From the NCBI RefSeq assembly GCF_001690525.1, contig NZ_LZGT01000069.1, forward strand, positions 24,784 through 88,783: DNA of 64,000 nucleotides, read 5' to 3'. Shown one piece after another: positions 48,583 through 58,030 of the stretch (its first letter is position 1; each line of letters opens with the position of its first letter). The notes beneath the pieces are model-generated. The model made no database searches. It was not told the origin of the DNA and saw nothing but the letters and a program-made list of their open reading frames with translations. Source of the DNA: Gilliamella sp. App6-5 (GTDB lineage: Bacteria; Pseudomonadota; Gammaproteobacteria; Enterobacterales; Orbaceae). The position numbers and the translations under genes are program-made.

Positions 48583-49245
48583 ATGAAAGATATTAATTTA
48601 TATTTAATTAGACATGGTCAAACGCAGTGGAATATTAAAGATCAGATGCAAGGGTCACAAAATTCACCGTTAACCGAACAAGGTATTTTAGGTGCTAAAG
48701 TCACGGGGCAACATTTAAAAAATGTTCCTTTTATGCAAGCATACTCAAGTACCCAACAACGCGCAATGGAAACCCGCGATTATATTGTTAACGAAAATAA
48801 TCTTGCTATTCCTACTTATGAGCTTGCTCATCTACGTGAGATGGATTTTGGCATTTGGGAAGGTAAACATGTACCGACTTTAAAACAAGAAGTGCCCGAA
48901 TTTAACATTTATTTAACTGATCCCGCTAATTTTGATGCCGCTGTCAATCAAGGTGAAAATTACCTTGATATACTCGCGCGTATGAAGCAGGGGCTAAACA
49001 CTATTGTACAAAACGCATCCCAAGATACCGGTAATATTTTGGTTGTGTCGCACGGTACAGTATTACGCATATTACTTTGTGTTTTAAATGGTGGCGATTG
49101 GCGTTTACATCGTGATGAGGCTTATTTTCCACGGATGTTAAATACCAGCATTAGTGTGGTTAACTATAAGCAAAGTAATGATCAGGATGAAGGCATATTT
49201 ACTGTGAAATTTTACAATAATGTGGATCATTTAGTTGAAAAATAA
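48583..49245 (+). CDS. Histidine phosphatase superfamily protein
   Basis: 220 residues. Phosphoglycerate-mutase-like fold: catalytic RHGQT-x-WN near the N-terminus, REMDFG-x-WEG, and a second catalytic His in VVSHGTVLRILL. The class covers GpmB, CobC and sugar or nucleotide phosphatases; the substrate cannot be read from sequence, so no symbol is given. Probably co-transcribed with rluC. Confidence 0.88.
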   Translation: MKDINLYLIRHGQTQWNIKDQMQGSQNSPLTEQGILGAKVTGQHLKNVPFMQAYSSTQQRAMETRDYIVNENNLAIPTYELAHLREMDFGIWEGKHVPTLKQEVPEFNIYLTDPANFDAAVNQGENYLDILARMKQGLNTIVQNASQDTGNILVVSHGTVLRILLCVLNGGDWRLHRDEAYFPRMLNTSISVVNYKQSNDQDEGIFTVKFYNNVDHLVEK

Positions 49246-49254
49246 AGGCGTTAT

Positions 49255-49293
49255 CTTCTCGACTAGTGGTTATTTCAATGATTAGTCGAGAAG
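49255..49293. terminator. Bidirectional terminator between the histidine phosphatase gene and bepA
   Basis: Perfect 11-bp stem CTTCTCGACTA (49255-49265) with TAGTCGAGAAG (49283-49293), 17-base loop, between convergent genes. Confidence 0.7.
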
Positions 49294-49309
49294 TTATCGT
49301 TAAAGTCAA

Positions 49310-50761
49310 TTATCGCTTATAAGCCGCATAACGTTTTTGTAACTGCTTTAATTGATTGATTCTGGCCTCAATTTTGGAAATCATTGTTTGATTACCTTTG
49401 GTTTGATTTTTAGCATTTTGTAGTAATTGAATGGCTTGCTGAAATTGACCTTCTAATGCAATTGCTTCGGCTTGCGCACTCATTTCTTGAGCCCTTGAAT
49501 GTAACCCGCCATAAGCTTTAATGAGTAACTCCCAGCCATTGGTATCATCATTGTGATCAAACGTATAGCGGTGCAACAAGCTTACGGCTTGTTGATAGTT
49601 TCCATTTTTTATATATACATTAGCTAAATTCAACTGCAATGCAGAGCTATCCGGTGCTTTTTTTAACGCCGCTTGTAGGCGCGTGATTGCGGTACTACTA
49701 TTGTTGAGCGCCAAATCAATATCAGTCATTAAATCAATATACCAAATATTATTCGGGTCACTGTCTAATAATGGTTGCAGTTGTTGTTTTGCTTTTTGAT
49801 TATTACCACTTAGGTTGTCAGTTAAAGCATTAGCATAAATAATGGCTATTTTACTTTGTTCATTATTTAGTTTTTTGTAATCTTCAATTAATCGTTTTGC
49901 GGTATTTTTATTTTTAGCCATCAATATTGCTAACCGAGCTTTTGCTAAATAATAGCTTAACGATGGCGATACGTTCTTTTTACTATATTGCATTGAACGA
50001 TTGCGGATATCGGTTAATCGGCTATTAGGTAATGGGTGAGTAAGTAGTATTTCAGGCGCTTTACTACTAAAACGGCTTTGATCGGCAAGTTTTTGTAAAA
50101 ATTCAGATGAAGCATAAGGATCAAATCCAGCTTTAGCAAGCGTTCTTAAACCAACACGATCGGCTTCTTGTTCATTACTTTGCGTAAAACTAATCATACT
50201 TTGAGCCGAGCCTGCCATGGTGCTGGTCATTGCCGCCATACCAGCTTCGGGATTGGCCAATGTGAGTAATAAGGATCCTAATGTTGCCCCCCAAACATAA
50301 GGACTATTACGGTTTTGGTTTTCCATTGCTCTGGCCAAATGACGTTGGGTAACATGCCCAATTTCGTGAGCCATAACAGAGGCCAATTGGCTTTCGTTAT
50401 CGGTATCTAATATGAGTCTTGAATGAATAACAACATTTCCACCAAAAAAAGCGAATGCATTAAGTACATCACTTTTCATAATATAGAAATGAAAAGGGGT
50501 TTTTACTGATTCTGATTTAGCAACTAATTTATTACCTAAGTCATTGATATATTGGTTTAAAACTGGGTCGTTTATGATAGGAGCGCCCGCGCGTAACATT
50601 CGCATATAATAATCGCCCATTTCCATTTCTTGACCGATACTTAATGTTGTAGCTGCTGCGGTACCAATATCTGGCAGATTGATATTATCCGCATATACGA
50701 TAGATGTGTTTTGTAATAACAACGAGGTAGAGAGTGCAAATGCAATGGCTTTTTTTAACAT
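49310..50761 (-). CDS. bepA: BepA, periplasmic metalloprotease/chaperone (M48)
   Basis: 483 residues from the ATG at 50761; a TTG at 50773 would place four residues ahead of the signal peptide. Signal peptide ends IVYA-D. Zinc protease motif H132-E-I-G-H136 with the downstream EQEADRVG, and C-terminal TPR repeats (about residues 300-470). Maintains the outer membrane by promoting LptD assembly and degrading misfolded barrel proteins. Confidence 0.94.
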   Translation of the reverse strand: MLKKAIAFALSTSLLLQNTSIVYADNINLPDIGTAAATTLSIGQEMEMGDYYMRMLRAGAPIINDPVLNQYINDLGNKLVAKSESVKTPFHFYIMKSDVLNAFAFFGGNVVIHSRLILDTDNESQLASVMAHEIGHVTQRHLARAMENQNRNSPYVWGATLGSLLLTLANPEAGMAAMTSTMAGSAQSMISFTQSNEQEADRVGLRTLAKAGFDPYASSEFLQKLADQSRFSSKAPEILLTHPLPNSRLTDIRNRSMQYSKKNVSPSLSYYLAKARLAILMAKNKNTAKRLIEDYKKLNNEQSKIAIIYANALTDNLSGNNQKAKQQLQPLLDSDPNNIWYIDLMTDIDLALNNSSTAITRLQAALKKAPDSSALQLNLANVYIKNGNYQQAVSLLHRYTFDHNDDTNGWELLIKAYGGLHSRAQEMSAQAEAIALEGQFQQAIQLLQNAKNQTKGNQTMISKIEARINQLKQLQKRYAAYKR

Positions 50762-50904
50762 TCTTTCAACCAATTGAGATAAGATTTTGTTGATCTATTT
50801 TAGCCGAAAAAAAGAACTATATCACTTTGAATTTATCATTAGGATGCTTAGTTTGTTTGAGGTGATAAGCATAGAAAGTCACTATTGTTATGATTGAAAT
50901 GATA

Positions 50905-50942
50905 AAAGCTCAACAGCCATATCAGTACGGCCGTTGAGCTTT
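50905..50942 (-). terminator. Terminator after proS
   Basis: Stem AAAGCTCAAC (50905-50914) with GTTGAGCTTT (50933-50942), extended by GCC/GGC after one mismatch. On the minus strand it is followed by TTATCATTTC. Confidence 0.7.
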
Positions 50943-50963
50943 GATGTTAATAATCGCATTTTA

Positions 50964-52685
50964 TTATGCTTTATGGCGGCGATTTTTGATAAATTCAATA
51001 ATATTATCAACGTTTACCATTTCTTTATCACCACCAGCACGATGTTTGTATTCAACTTCGCCATTTTCAAGATTGCGCTCACCAATGACAATCGTATGAG
51101 GAATACCAATAAGTTCAGCATCAGCAAACATCACACCTGGTCGCTCTTTACGGTCGTCAAAGAGTACCTCAATGCCAGCAGCTTGTAGATCAGCGTAAAG
51201 TTTTTCAGCTGTTGCTTGGACTTTTTCTGATTTGTGCATATTCATTGGAATAATCACGACACTAAACGGCGCAATGGCTTCTGGCCAAACAATACCACGT
51301 TCATCATGGCATTGTTCAATAGCCGCTGCTACAATTCGACTAACACCAATTCCATAACACCCCATGATCATGACATGATTTTGCCCATCTTCACCTTGCA
51401 CTGTGGCTTTCATCGCTTGTGAGTATTTTGTACCAAGTTGGAAGATATGCCCAACTTCAATCCCTCGTTTGATTTGTAATGTCCCTTTGCCATCAGGGCT
51501 AATATCACCCTCAACCACATTGCGAATATCTTCAATGCGAGGTAAAGCAGTGTCACGTTCCCAATTAATATTAAAATAGTGTTTATGATCGATATTGGCA
51601 CCAGCACTAAAATCGCTCATCACGGCCACGTCACGGTCAATAATAATTGGCATATTTAAGTTAATTGGACCTAATGAGCCTGGCCCTGCATTAACTAACG
51701 CGCGAATTTCTTCTTCGGTTGCAAATTCTAACGGTGAGGCAACGATATCAATTTTTTCGGCTTTTATTTCATTTAAAGTATGATCGCCTCGAACTAATAA
51801 AGCGACTAATTGGTGACCGCTTTCTTTGGTTGCTTTAACCATCAAGGTTTTTACGGTTTTTTCGATCGGCAAACTGAACTGTTCGATTAATTCGTCAATA
51901 GTTTTGGCATTTGGGGTATCAACTAGTTCCATGGTTTTAGTTGGCTCTGCACGTTTTTGCATTGGTGCTTGTGCTTGTGCCATTTCGATATTAGCTGCAT
52001 AGTCCGATTCCGTTGAAAACACGATGTCGTCTTCACCACTGTCAGCTAATACTTGGAACTCATGTGACCAGTTACCACCAATCGATCCTGTGTCAGCGCG
52101 CACTGCTCTAAAGTTTAAACCTGCACGCGTAAACACAGCGCTATAGGCTTTATACATATCATCATAAGTTTCTTGCAATGATTCTTGTGTGGTATGGAAA
52201 GAATAGGCATCTTTCATAATAAATTCACGCGAACGCATTACACCAAAGCGAGGGCGCACTTCATCACGAAATTTAGTTTGAATTTGATAAACATTAAGAG
52301 GTAATTGTTTGTACGAACTTACTTCATTACGGAGTAAGTCAGTAATCACTTCTTCATGGGTTGGGCCCAACACAAAATCACGATCACCACGGTCTTTAAT
52401 CCGTAATAGCTCTGGGCCATATTGTTCCCAACGCCCACTTTCTTGCCAAATATCAGCAGGTTGTACAACAGGCATTAATACTTCTATTGCTCCTGCTTTG
52501 TTCATCTCTTCACGAACAATATTTTCTACTTTTTTAAGGACTCGGTAACCAGTGGGAAGCCAAGTATATAAACCCGCAGCCACTTTACGGATCATGCCGG
52601 CACGTAACATTAATTGATGGCTAATGACTTCTGCATCAGCGGGGGTTTCTTTTAACGTTGAAAGAAGATATTTACTGGTTCGCAT
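50964..52685 (-). CDS. proS: ProS, prolyl-tRNA synthetase
   Basis: 573 residues (E. coli 572), bacterial type with the inserted YbaK-like editing domain (about residues 225-400). Class II motifs: [42 protein letters not shown] region (cited by position 138-162), and [18 protein letters not shown]-terminal anticodon-binding domain. Charges tRNA(Pro); works with trans-editing YbaK at 34743. Confidence 0.98.
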   Translation of the reverse strand: MRTSKYLLSTLKETPADAEVISHQLMLRAGMIRKVAAGLYTWLPTGYRVLKKVENIVREEMNKAGAIEVLMPVVQPADIWQESGRWEQYGPELLRIKDRGDRDFVLGPTHEEVITDLLRNEVSSYKQLPLNVYQIQTKFRDEVRPRFGVMRSREFIMKDAYSFHTTQESLQETYDDMYKAYSAVFTRAGLNFRAVRADTGSIGGNWSHEFQVLADSGEDDIVFSTESDYAANIEMAQAQAPMQKRAEPTKTMELVDTPNAKTIDELIEQFSLPIEKTVKTLMVKATKESGHQLVALLVRGDHTLNEIKAEKIDIVASPLEFATEEEIRALVNAGPGSLGPINLNMPIIIDRDVAVMSDFSAGANIDHKHYFNINWERDTALPRIEDIRNVVEGDISPDGKGTLQIKRGIEVGHIFQLGTKYSQAMKATVQGEDGQNHVMIMGCYGIGVSRIVAAAIEQCHDERGIVWPEAIAPFSVVIIPMNMHKSEKVQATAEKLYADLQAAGIEVLFDDRKERPGVMFADAELIGIPHTIVIGERNLENGEVEYKHRAGGDKEMVNVDNIIEFIKNRRHKA

Positions 52686-53066
52686 AAATTTATCCCGAAA
52701 ATAATTTATTTATAAATATAATAAAAATGTGAGCTAGTTTAGCAGTACCAAACACAACACTAAAGTAATTTTATCGCTATTTTAAATATAAAACTAATGG
52801 TAAGGGCTTAAGACAACATTAAGTAAACGTTTTTTAGGTTATTGGTCAACCGTAAATTATTTTGCGATAAAACGGTAGGTTATTTTATTTATTATAGATC
52901 AAAATTGATACTTTATTGGTTTTTAATTTATTTAGTATCAAATTGAATATTATTTATAATATTGATTATATTTGATTTTTAATTGATAGTGTGATTGGGA
53001 TCACTTTGTAATAGTCGTTAATTTGATATTATATCTACAGCATATTTGATTAAGGAGTAGTATAAA
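52686..53066. other. Intergenic region with sdaC promoter
   Basis: 381 AT-rich bases between divergent proS and sdaC, containing the CRP site listed separately and a -10-like TATTAT (53027-53032). No gene seen. Confidence 0.5.
52990..53005 (+). promoter_or_regulatory. CRP binding site upstream of sdaC
   Basis: TGTGATTGGGATCACT matches the TGTGA-N6-TCACA consensus at all but the last base. Its centre lies about 41.5 bases before the start expected from the TATTAT at 53027-53032, a class II activator position. E. coli sdaC is CRP-dependent. Confidence 0.85.
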
Positions 53067-54371
53067 ATGAGTAAGTTAATGACTAATAAAGTTGCCATAG
53101 ATTCAAAAAATGGATCAGTATTACCCAAATGGCAAAAAAGTGATACATTATGGATGCTTAGCCTTTATGGTACCGCGATTGGCGCTGGAGTGCTTTTTCT
53201 ACCAATTAATGCGGGGGTAGGCGGATTAATTCCATTATTGGTTATGCTGATTCTTGCTTTTCCAATGACATTTTTTGCTCACCAAGCTTTGTGTCGATTT
53301 GTATTATCAGGCAAAAGTCGTGAAGGTGATATCACCGTTGTAGTTGAAGAGGCTTTTGGGCGCACAGCAGGAAACTGGATAACAGTGCTTTATTTTTTTG
53401 CAATTTACCCAATATTATTAGTCTATAGTGTTGGCATTACCAACACGGTAGATAGCTTTATGGTTCATCAACTGGGAATGGAATCACTACCACGAGCTTT
53501 ACTTTCATTTGTTTTAGTTGCATTTTTAATGTCAATTGTTCATTTTGGTGAAGAACTTATTGTTAAAGTTATGTCAGTATTAGTTTTTCCATTTATTGCT
53601 GTTTTAATGATTTTAGCTTTATTTTTAATTCCTGAATGGAATGGTGAAATTTTTGCTAATTTATCTCTTGGCAGTAATGGCAGTGAGGGTGAACAAAGTA
53701 TTTTAATGACACTTTGGCTAGTGATTCCTGTTATGGTTTTTGCCTTTAATCACTCGCCTATTATTTCATCTTTAGCAGTAGCTAAACGTAAAGAATATGG
53801 TGAAACTTATGCTGCTCCAAAATGTACTAACATTATTGCAGCAAGTAATATAATGATGGTTGTAACGGTTATGTTTTTTGTTTTTAGCTGTGCATTTTGT
53901 TTAACGCCAGCAGAGCTTTTAGATGCAAAAGCGCAGAATATTTCAACGTTATCATATTTGGCTAATCGATTTAACTCACCTGTTATTGAATATATTGGTC
54001 CGCCAATTGCATTTATTGCAATGGCTAAATCGTTTTTAGGCCACTATCTAGGTGGTAAAGAAGGGTTTAATGGTATTGTTAATAAATTTTTGCGTAGTCG
54101 CAATAAAACCATTTCAGAAAAGAAACTTGATAAGCTTGCTATTGTATTTATGTTTGTAACAGCATGGGGTGTTGCTACATTGAATCCCAGTATTTTAGGT
54201 CTTATTGAATCACTTGGTGGTCCAATTTTAGCGGTATTATTGTTCTTAATGCCGATGTATGCAATTCATAAATTACCCGTATTAGCAAAATATCGAGGAA
54301 AACCAAGTAATGTGTTTATTGTTGTTATGGGGCTAGTTGCGATTTCAGCTGCTATCTATAATTTATTATAA
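53067..54371 (+). CDS. sdaC: SdaC, serine/proton symporter
   Basis: 434 residues with about 11 membrane helices, HAAAP family: N-terminal LWMLSLYGTAIGAGVLFLPI, SVGITNTVDS, FNHSPIISS and KSFLGHYLGGKEGFNG. Imports L-serine. A ribosome site AAGGAG precedes the ATG. With sdaA it forms a serine catabolic unit under the CRP site upstream. Confidence 0.94.
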   Translation: MSKLMTNKVAIDSKNGSVLPKWQKSDTLWMLSLYGTAIGAGVLFLPINAGVGGLIPLLVMLILAFPMTFFAHQALCRFVLSGKSREGDITVVVEEAFGRTAGNWITVLYFFAIYPILLVYSVGITNTVDSFMVHQLGMESLPRALLSFVLVAFLMSIVHFGEELIVKVMSVLVFPFIAVLMILALFLIPEWNGEIFANLSLGSNGSEGEQSILMTLWLVIPVMVFAFNHSPIISSLAVAKRKEYGETYAAPKCTNIIAASNIMMVVTVMFFVFSCAFCLTPAELLDAKAQNISTLSYLANRFNSPVIEYIGPPIAFIAMAKSFLGHYLGGKEGFNGIVNKFLRSRNKTISEKKLDKLAIVFMFVTAWGVATLNPSILGLIESLGGPILAVLLFLMPMYAIHKLPVLAKYRGKPSNVFIVVMGLVAISAAIYNLL

Positions 54372-54668
54372 AATTGATTAAATAGGTAATAACCAGCTAT
54401 TTTTTTATGCAATACATAAAATCCGTCGATATTCATTGATGGGTAAAAAGCCTATTGGTAAACCAGACTAACTGTAAAATAAACATTAATTACTAATGAA
54501 TATTAAAAACTTATTTTCATAATCTTTAAAAGTGATGTTTAGCTATCTCTATGACAATGAATACGATGTGTTGATAAGATTATTTTTATTTAACTAGTAA
54601 AAATAATTTATAAAGTTATAACTAGGCCAGCAGTATTAATTTATTTTTGGCATCAAAAAGGAAAAAAT
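54372..54668. other. sdaC-sdaA intergenic region
   Basis: 297 AT-rich bases; no hairpin strong enough to call a terminator and no gene. sdaA could be read from the sdaC promoter or from its own. Confidence 0.4.
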
Positions 54669-56036
54669 ATGAGTTCAGTATTTGAAATATTTAAAATTGG
54701 TATTGGTCCTTCAAGTTCACATACAGTGGGGCCAATGAGAGCAGGGAAGGCATTTGTTGATCAACTAATCGATAATGATATGATGTCATCAGTAACCAAA
54801 ATTGTCGCTGATGTTTATGGTTCTTTGTCATTAACAGGTAAAGGCCATCAAACAGATATTGCTATTATCATGGGGTTAGCGGGTGAAAAACCTGATACTG
54901 TTAATATTGATAATATTCCTATTTTTATCGAAAAATTAAGCCAAACTCACCGTTTACCGATTTATCATAATCGTTACGAAATCGACTTTCCTTTGGATAG
55001 TTGTATGGTGTTTCATTCCAAATTTTTGCCATTACATGAAAACGGCATGACATTGACTGCCTATAGAGGCGATACATTACTCTTTCAAAAAACGTATTAT
55101 TCCGTGGGTGGTGGTCAAATTGTTGAAGAGGAGCAATTTGGTTTGCCAAAACAAGATCCCACAAAATTGCCTTATCCATTTTCTTCCGCTGCACAGCTAT
55201 TACAACATTGTGAAGATAATTCATTGTCAATTTCTAGTATTATGATGAAAAATGAGTTGCAATTACATACCTATGAAGAAATTGAAGATTATTTTTCTCG
55301 CGTTGGGCAAACTATTTTAGAATGTATCAAACGTGGAATGAATACTGAAGGGTTATTACCGGGACCGCTCAAAGTTCCTCGTCGTGCGTTTTCGTTATAT
55401 CGTCAATTATCTACCACCAAAGATAAAATGATTAGTGATCCCATGGTGATTATTGATTGGGTAAATATGTTTGCGCTTGCCGTTAGTGAAGAAAATGCAG
55501 CAGGTGGGAGAGTGGTTACTGCGCCAACCAATGGGGCATGTGGAATTATACCTGCTGTGCTGGCTTATTATGATAAATTTATTAATCCAGTTACGCCTGA
55601 TATTTATATTCGATTTTTTCTAACTTGCGGTGCAATAGGGCAACTTTATCAAATCAATGCGTCTATTTCTGGTGCAGAGGTTGGGTGTCAAGGCGAAGTT
55701 GGCGTTGCGTGCTCAATGGCTGCTGCTGGACTTGCTGAGCTTTTAGGTGGTAATCCTGAGCAAGTTTGCATGGCAGCTGAAATTGCAATGGAACATAACT
55801 TAGGATTAACCTGCGATCCAGTTGCTGGTCAAGTGCAGGTGCCTTGTATTGAGCGTAATGCCATTGCTGCTGTAAAATCAATCAATGCAACGAGAATGGC
55901 TTTAAGACGAATTACTGCGGCAAAAGTATCTTTGGATAAAGTGATTAAAACCATGTATGAAACAGGAAAAGATATGAATGCAAAATATCGAGAAACATCA
56001 CGTGGTGGGCTTGCAATTACGGTTCATTGTAATTAG
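54669..56036 (+). CDS. sdaA: SdaA, L-serine ammonia-lyase (iron-sulfur)
   Basis: 455 residues (E. coli 454), single-chain type with beta (N-terminal, [17 protein letters not shown]) and alpha (C-terminal) domains. Cysteines that hold the [4Fe-4S] cluster occur in TNGACGI and GLTCDPV; the C-terminal tail [14 protein letters not shown] closes the active site. Converts L-serine to pyruvate and ammonia. Confidence 0.97.
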   Translation: MSSVFEIFKIGIGPSSSHTVGPMRAGKAFVDQLIDNDMMSSVTKIVADVYGSLSLTGKGHQTDIAIIMGLAGEKPDTVNIDNIPIFIEKLSQTHRLPIYHNRYEIDFPLDSCMVFHSKFLPLHENGMTLTAYRGDTLLFQKTYYSVGGGQIVEEEQFGLPKQDPTKLPYPFSSAAQLLQHCEDNSLSISSIMMKNELQLHTYEEIEDYFSRVGQTILECIKRGMNTEGLLPGPLKVPRRAFSLYRQLSTTKDKMISDPMVIIDWVNMFALAVSEENAAGGRVVTAPTNGACGIIPAVLAYYDKFINPVTPDIYIRFFLTCGAIGQLYQINASISGAEVGCQGEVGVACSMAAAGLAELLGGNPEQVCMAAEIAMEHNLGLTCDPVAGQVQVPCIERNAIAAVKSINATRMALRRITAAKVSLDKVIKTMYETGKDMNAKYRETSRGGLAITVHCN

Positions 56037-56057
56037 TAGCGTGAAAATTGTATTGAA

Positions 56058-56081
56058 TTCGCCGGTTTTATAATCGGCGAA
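56058..56081. terminator. Hairpin between sdaA and the XRE regulator gene
   Basis: TTCGCCG (56058-56064) with CGGCGAA (56075-56081), 10-base loop, between convergent genes. T tract weak; possible bidirectional terminator. Confidence 0.45.
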
Positions 56082-56095
56082 AGCTTAAATTATAT

Positions 56096-56455
56096 TTAGT
56101 GCTTCCAGCACATAGTATTAACCTTAGAACGCAAGAAATCATTCTCTGTTAGCATATCTATTTGCTTTACTTTTACTGTGCGTTGTTTTCTTTTTCGTTT
56201 GGGCTGCTCTGCTGAGGTAATATGGATAACTTCGTTGTAAGCTAGTAAATTATTAAGCTGATCAAGTTCATCTAATCCACGAAGAACAGAAATCAAAGTT
56301 TGTAATGTAATCGATTCACCTTGTTCAATACGTTTTATTGTTGCAATACCAATTTCGGATTTTTGAGCCAATTCTTGCTGAGATAAGTTTTTTTCAATTC
56401 TTGCCATTTTTATTCTGCGGCATATCATAGCAATCATATCAGTCGTTTCATTCAT
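56096..56455 (-). CDS. XRE-family helix-turn-helix regulator
   Basis: 119 residues from the ATG at 56455, which has AAAGGAT 7 bases upstream; longer frames have no such site. N-terminal Cro/CI-type HTH (about residues 10-65, with LSQQELAQKSEIGIATIKRIEQG cited by position 24-46) and a basic C-terminal tail (KRKRKQRTVKVK). A 31-base palindrome lies immediately upstream, suggesting autoregulation. HipB-like in size, but no hipA or toxin gene follows. Targets unknown. Confidence 0.8.
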   Translation of the reverse strand: MNETTDMIAMICRRIKMARIEKNLSQQELAQKSEIGIATIKRIEQGESITLQTLISVLRGLDELDQLNNLLAYNEVIHITSAEQPKRKRKQRTVKVKQIDMLTENDFLRSKVNTMCWKH

Positions 56456-56469
56456 GAAATATCCTTTTT

Positions 56470-56500
56470 TATGATATGCCACGTAATGTGGCATATCATA
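56470..56500. promoter_or_regulatory. 31-base palindrome upstream of the XRE gene
   Basis: Perfect 13-bp arms TATGATATGCCAC (56470-56482) and GTGGCATATCATA (56488-56500), 5-base spacer. It sits between the mpl stop and the XRE start, abutting the ribosome site. On the minus strand it is followed by A, not T, residues, which argues against an mpl terminator and for an operator. Confidence 0.7.
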
Positions 56501-56516
56501 TATTGCTATCAAATCG

Positions 56517-57911
56517 TTATTTGATTAATGGTAATTTTTCTTGATTTTTGATGTGTTGCTTTTCTAGTTTCTCTAAAATCTTTTTATGAATACCACTAAA
56601 ACCACCATTACTCATAATTAAAATTGCATCTGTTGGTTTAGCTGATTTTGTGATCATTTCAACCAACAAATCGATATCACCACTCCAGTAAGCGGGTTGA
56701 ATACAAGCATCAACCACATCAGCAACTAACCAAGGAAGATGCTCAGGTTGGAAGATGAAAATTTCGTCAGCACGTCCAAGTGATGGAGCTAGCTCATCTT
56801 TAGACACGCCTAATTTCATTGTGTTTGAGCGAGGCTCAAGCACGGCTAAAATACGGCGATTAGCACCGATTTTACTGCGTAATGCTTCTAATGTTGCTAA
56901 GATTGCCGTTGGGTGATGGGCAAAATCATCATAGATTTCGATATTATTCATTTCACCGTAGAGTTCTAAACGCCTTTTTGCATTTACGAACGTACCTAAT
57001 GCCAAACAAGCATCAGCAGGCTCAATGCCTACATTATGTGCTGCTGCAATTGCCATTAGTGCATTATGCATATTATGTTCGCCGACTAATGAATATTTTA
57101 CTTCGCCCACTTTTTTATTGTTATAAAAAACAGCAAAATGGCTTGCGTCGTTATTGATGCGTTGTGCTAACCAGCCTGTTTCTGATTCAGTAAATACTTG
57201 TTCGCTCCAGCAGCCTTTAGCCAATACTTGTTTTAAATTCACATCTTCTTGAGGTGCAATAATCAGCCCTTTGCTGGGTACTAAACGAACTAGATGGTGA
57301 AATTGTTTTTGAATTGAGCTTAGATCATCAAAAATATCTGCATGATCAAATTCTAAATTGTTCATGATAAGTGTTTTAGGACAGTAATGCATAAATTTTG
57401 AACGTTTATCAAAGAAAGAACAATCATACTCATCAGCCTCAATAACAAAATAGTTACCTTCACCTAACCTTGCTGATACATCAAAATTACCAGGTACACC
57501 ACCAATAACAAAACCTTGTTTATAATTTTGTTTTTCTAAAATCCAATTGACCATACCCGCTGTTGTGGTTTTGCCATGAGTTCCCGCAACCGCAATGACC
57601 CAGCGATCGCGCAACACATTATCATGTAGCCATTGCGGCGCTGAAATATAAGGAATATTGTTATCCAAAATATATTCAACGCAAGGGTTGCCTCGCGATA
57701 GGGCATTGCCTATGATGACTAAATCAGGTGGAGATGATAATTGTGATGGATCATATCCTTCAATGATATCAATGTGTTCTTTTTGTAAAAGTGTACTCAT
57801 CGGTGGGTAAACATTTTTATCTGAACCTGTTACTTGATGACCTTGAGAACGCGCTATTAATGCAATCCCTGCCATAAATGTGCCACAAATTCCAAGAATA
57901 TGAATATGCAT
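56517..57911 (-). CDS. mpl: Mpl, murein peptide ligase
   Basis: 464 residues. Mur ligase fold: N-terminal HILGICGTFMAG, ATP-binding GTHGKTT at residues 110-116, EADEYDCSFFDKRSKF and NNLEFDHADIF. Attaches recycled L-Ala-gamma-D-Glu-meso-Dap tripeptide to UDP-MurNAc. The EADEYD motif and the tripeptide-specific length separate it from MurC. Confidence 0.95.
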   Translation of the reverse strand: MHIHILGICGTFMAGIALIARSQGHQVTGSDKNVYPPMSTLLQKEHIDIIEGYDPSQLSSPPDLVIIGNALSRGNPCVEYILDNNIPYISAPQWLHDNVLRDRWVIAVAGTHGKTTTAGMVNWILEKQNYKQGFVIGGVPGNFDVSARLGEGNYFVIEADEYDCSFFDKRSKFMHYCPKTLIMNNLEFDHADIFDDLSSIQKQFHHLVRLVPSKGLIIAPQEDVNLKQVLAKGCWSEQVFTESETGWLAQRINNDASHFAVFYNNKKVGEVKYSLVGEHNMHNALMAIAAAHNVGIEPADACLALGTFVNAKRRLELYGEMNNIEIYDDFAHHPTAILATLEALRSKIGANRRILAVLEPRSNTMKLGVSKDELAPSLGRADEIFIFQPEHLPWLVADVVDACIQPAYWSGDIDLLVEMITKSAKPTDAILIMSNGGFSGIHKKILEKLEKQHIKNQEKLPLIK

Positions 57912-58030
57912 TTTGAATCCTTAACGTTGTATAAATTTTATCTCAATGATGTTGCGTAACCATTGTCTATTCGACCAGTAATCAGATGTAAATTTAGTGC
58001 AATTTTGTCATTATAATCGATTCTACTTGC

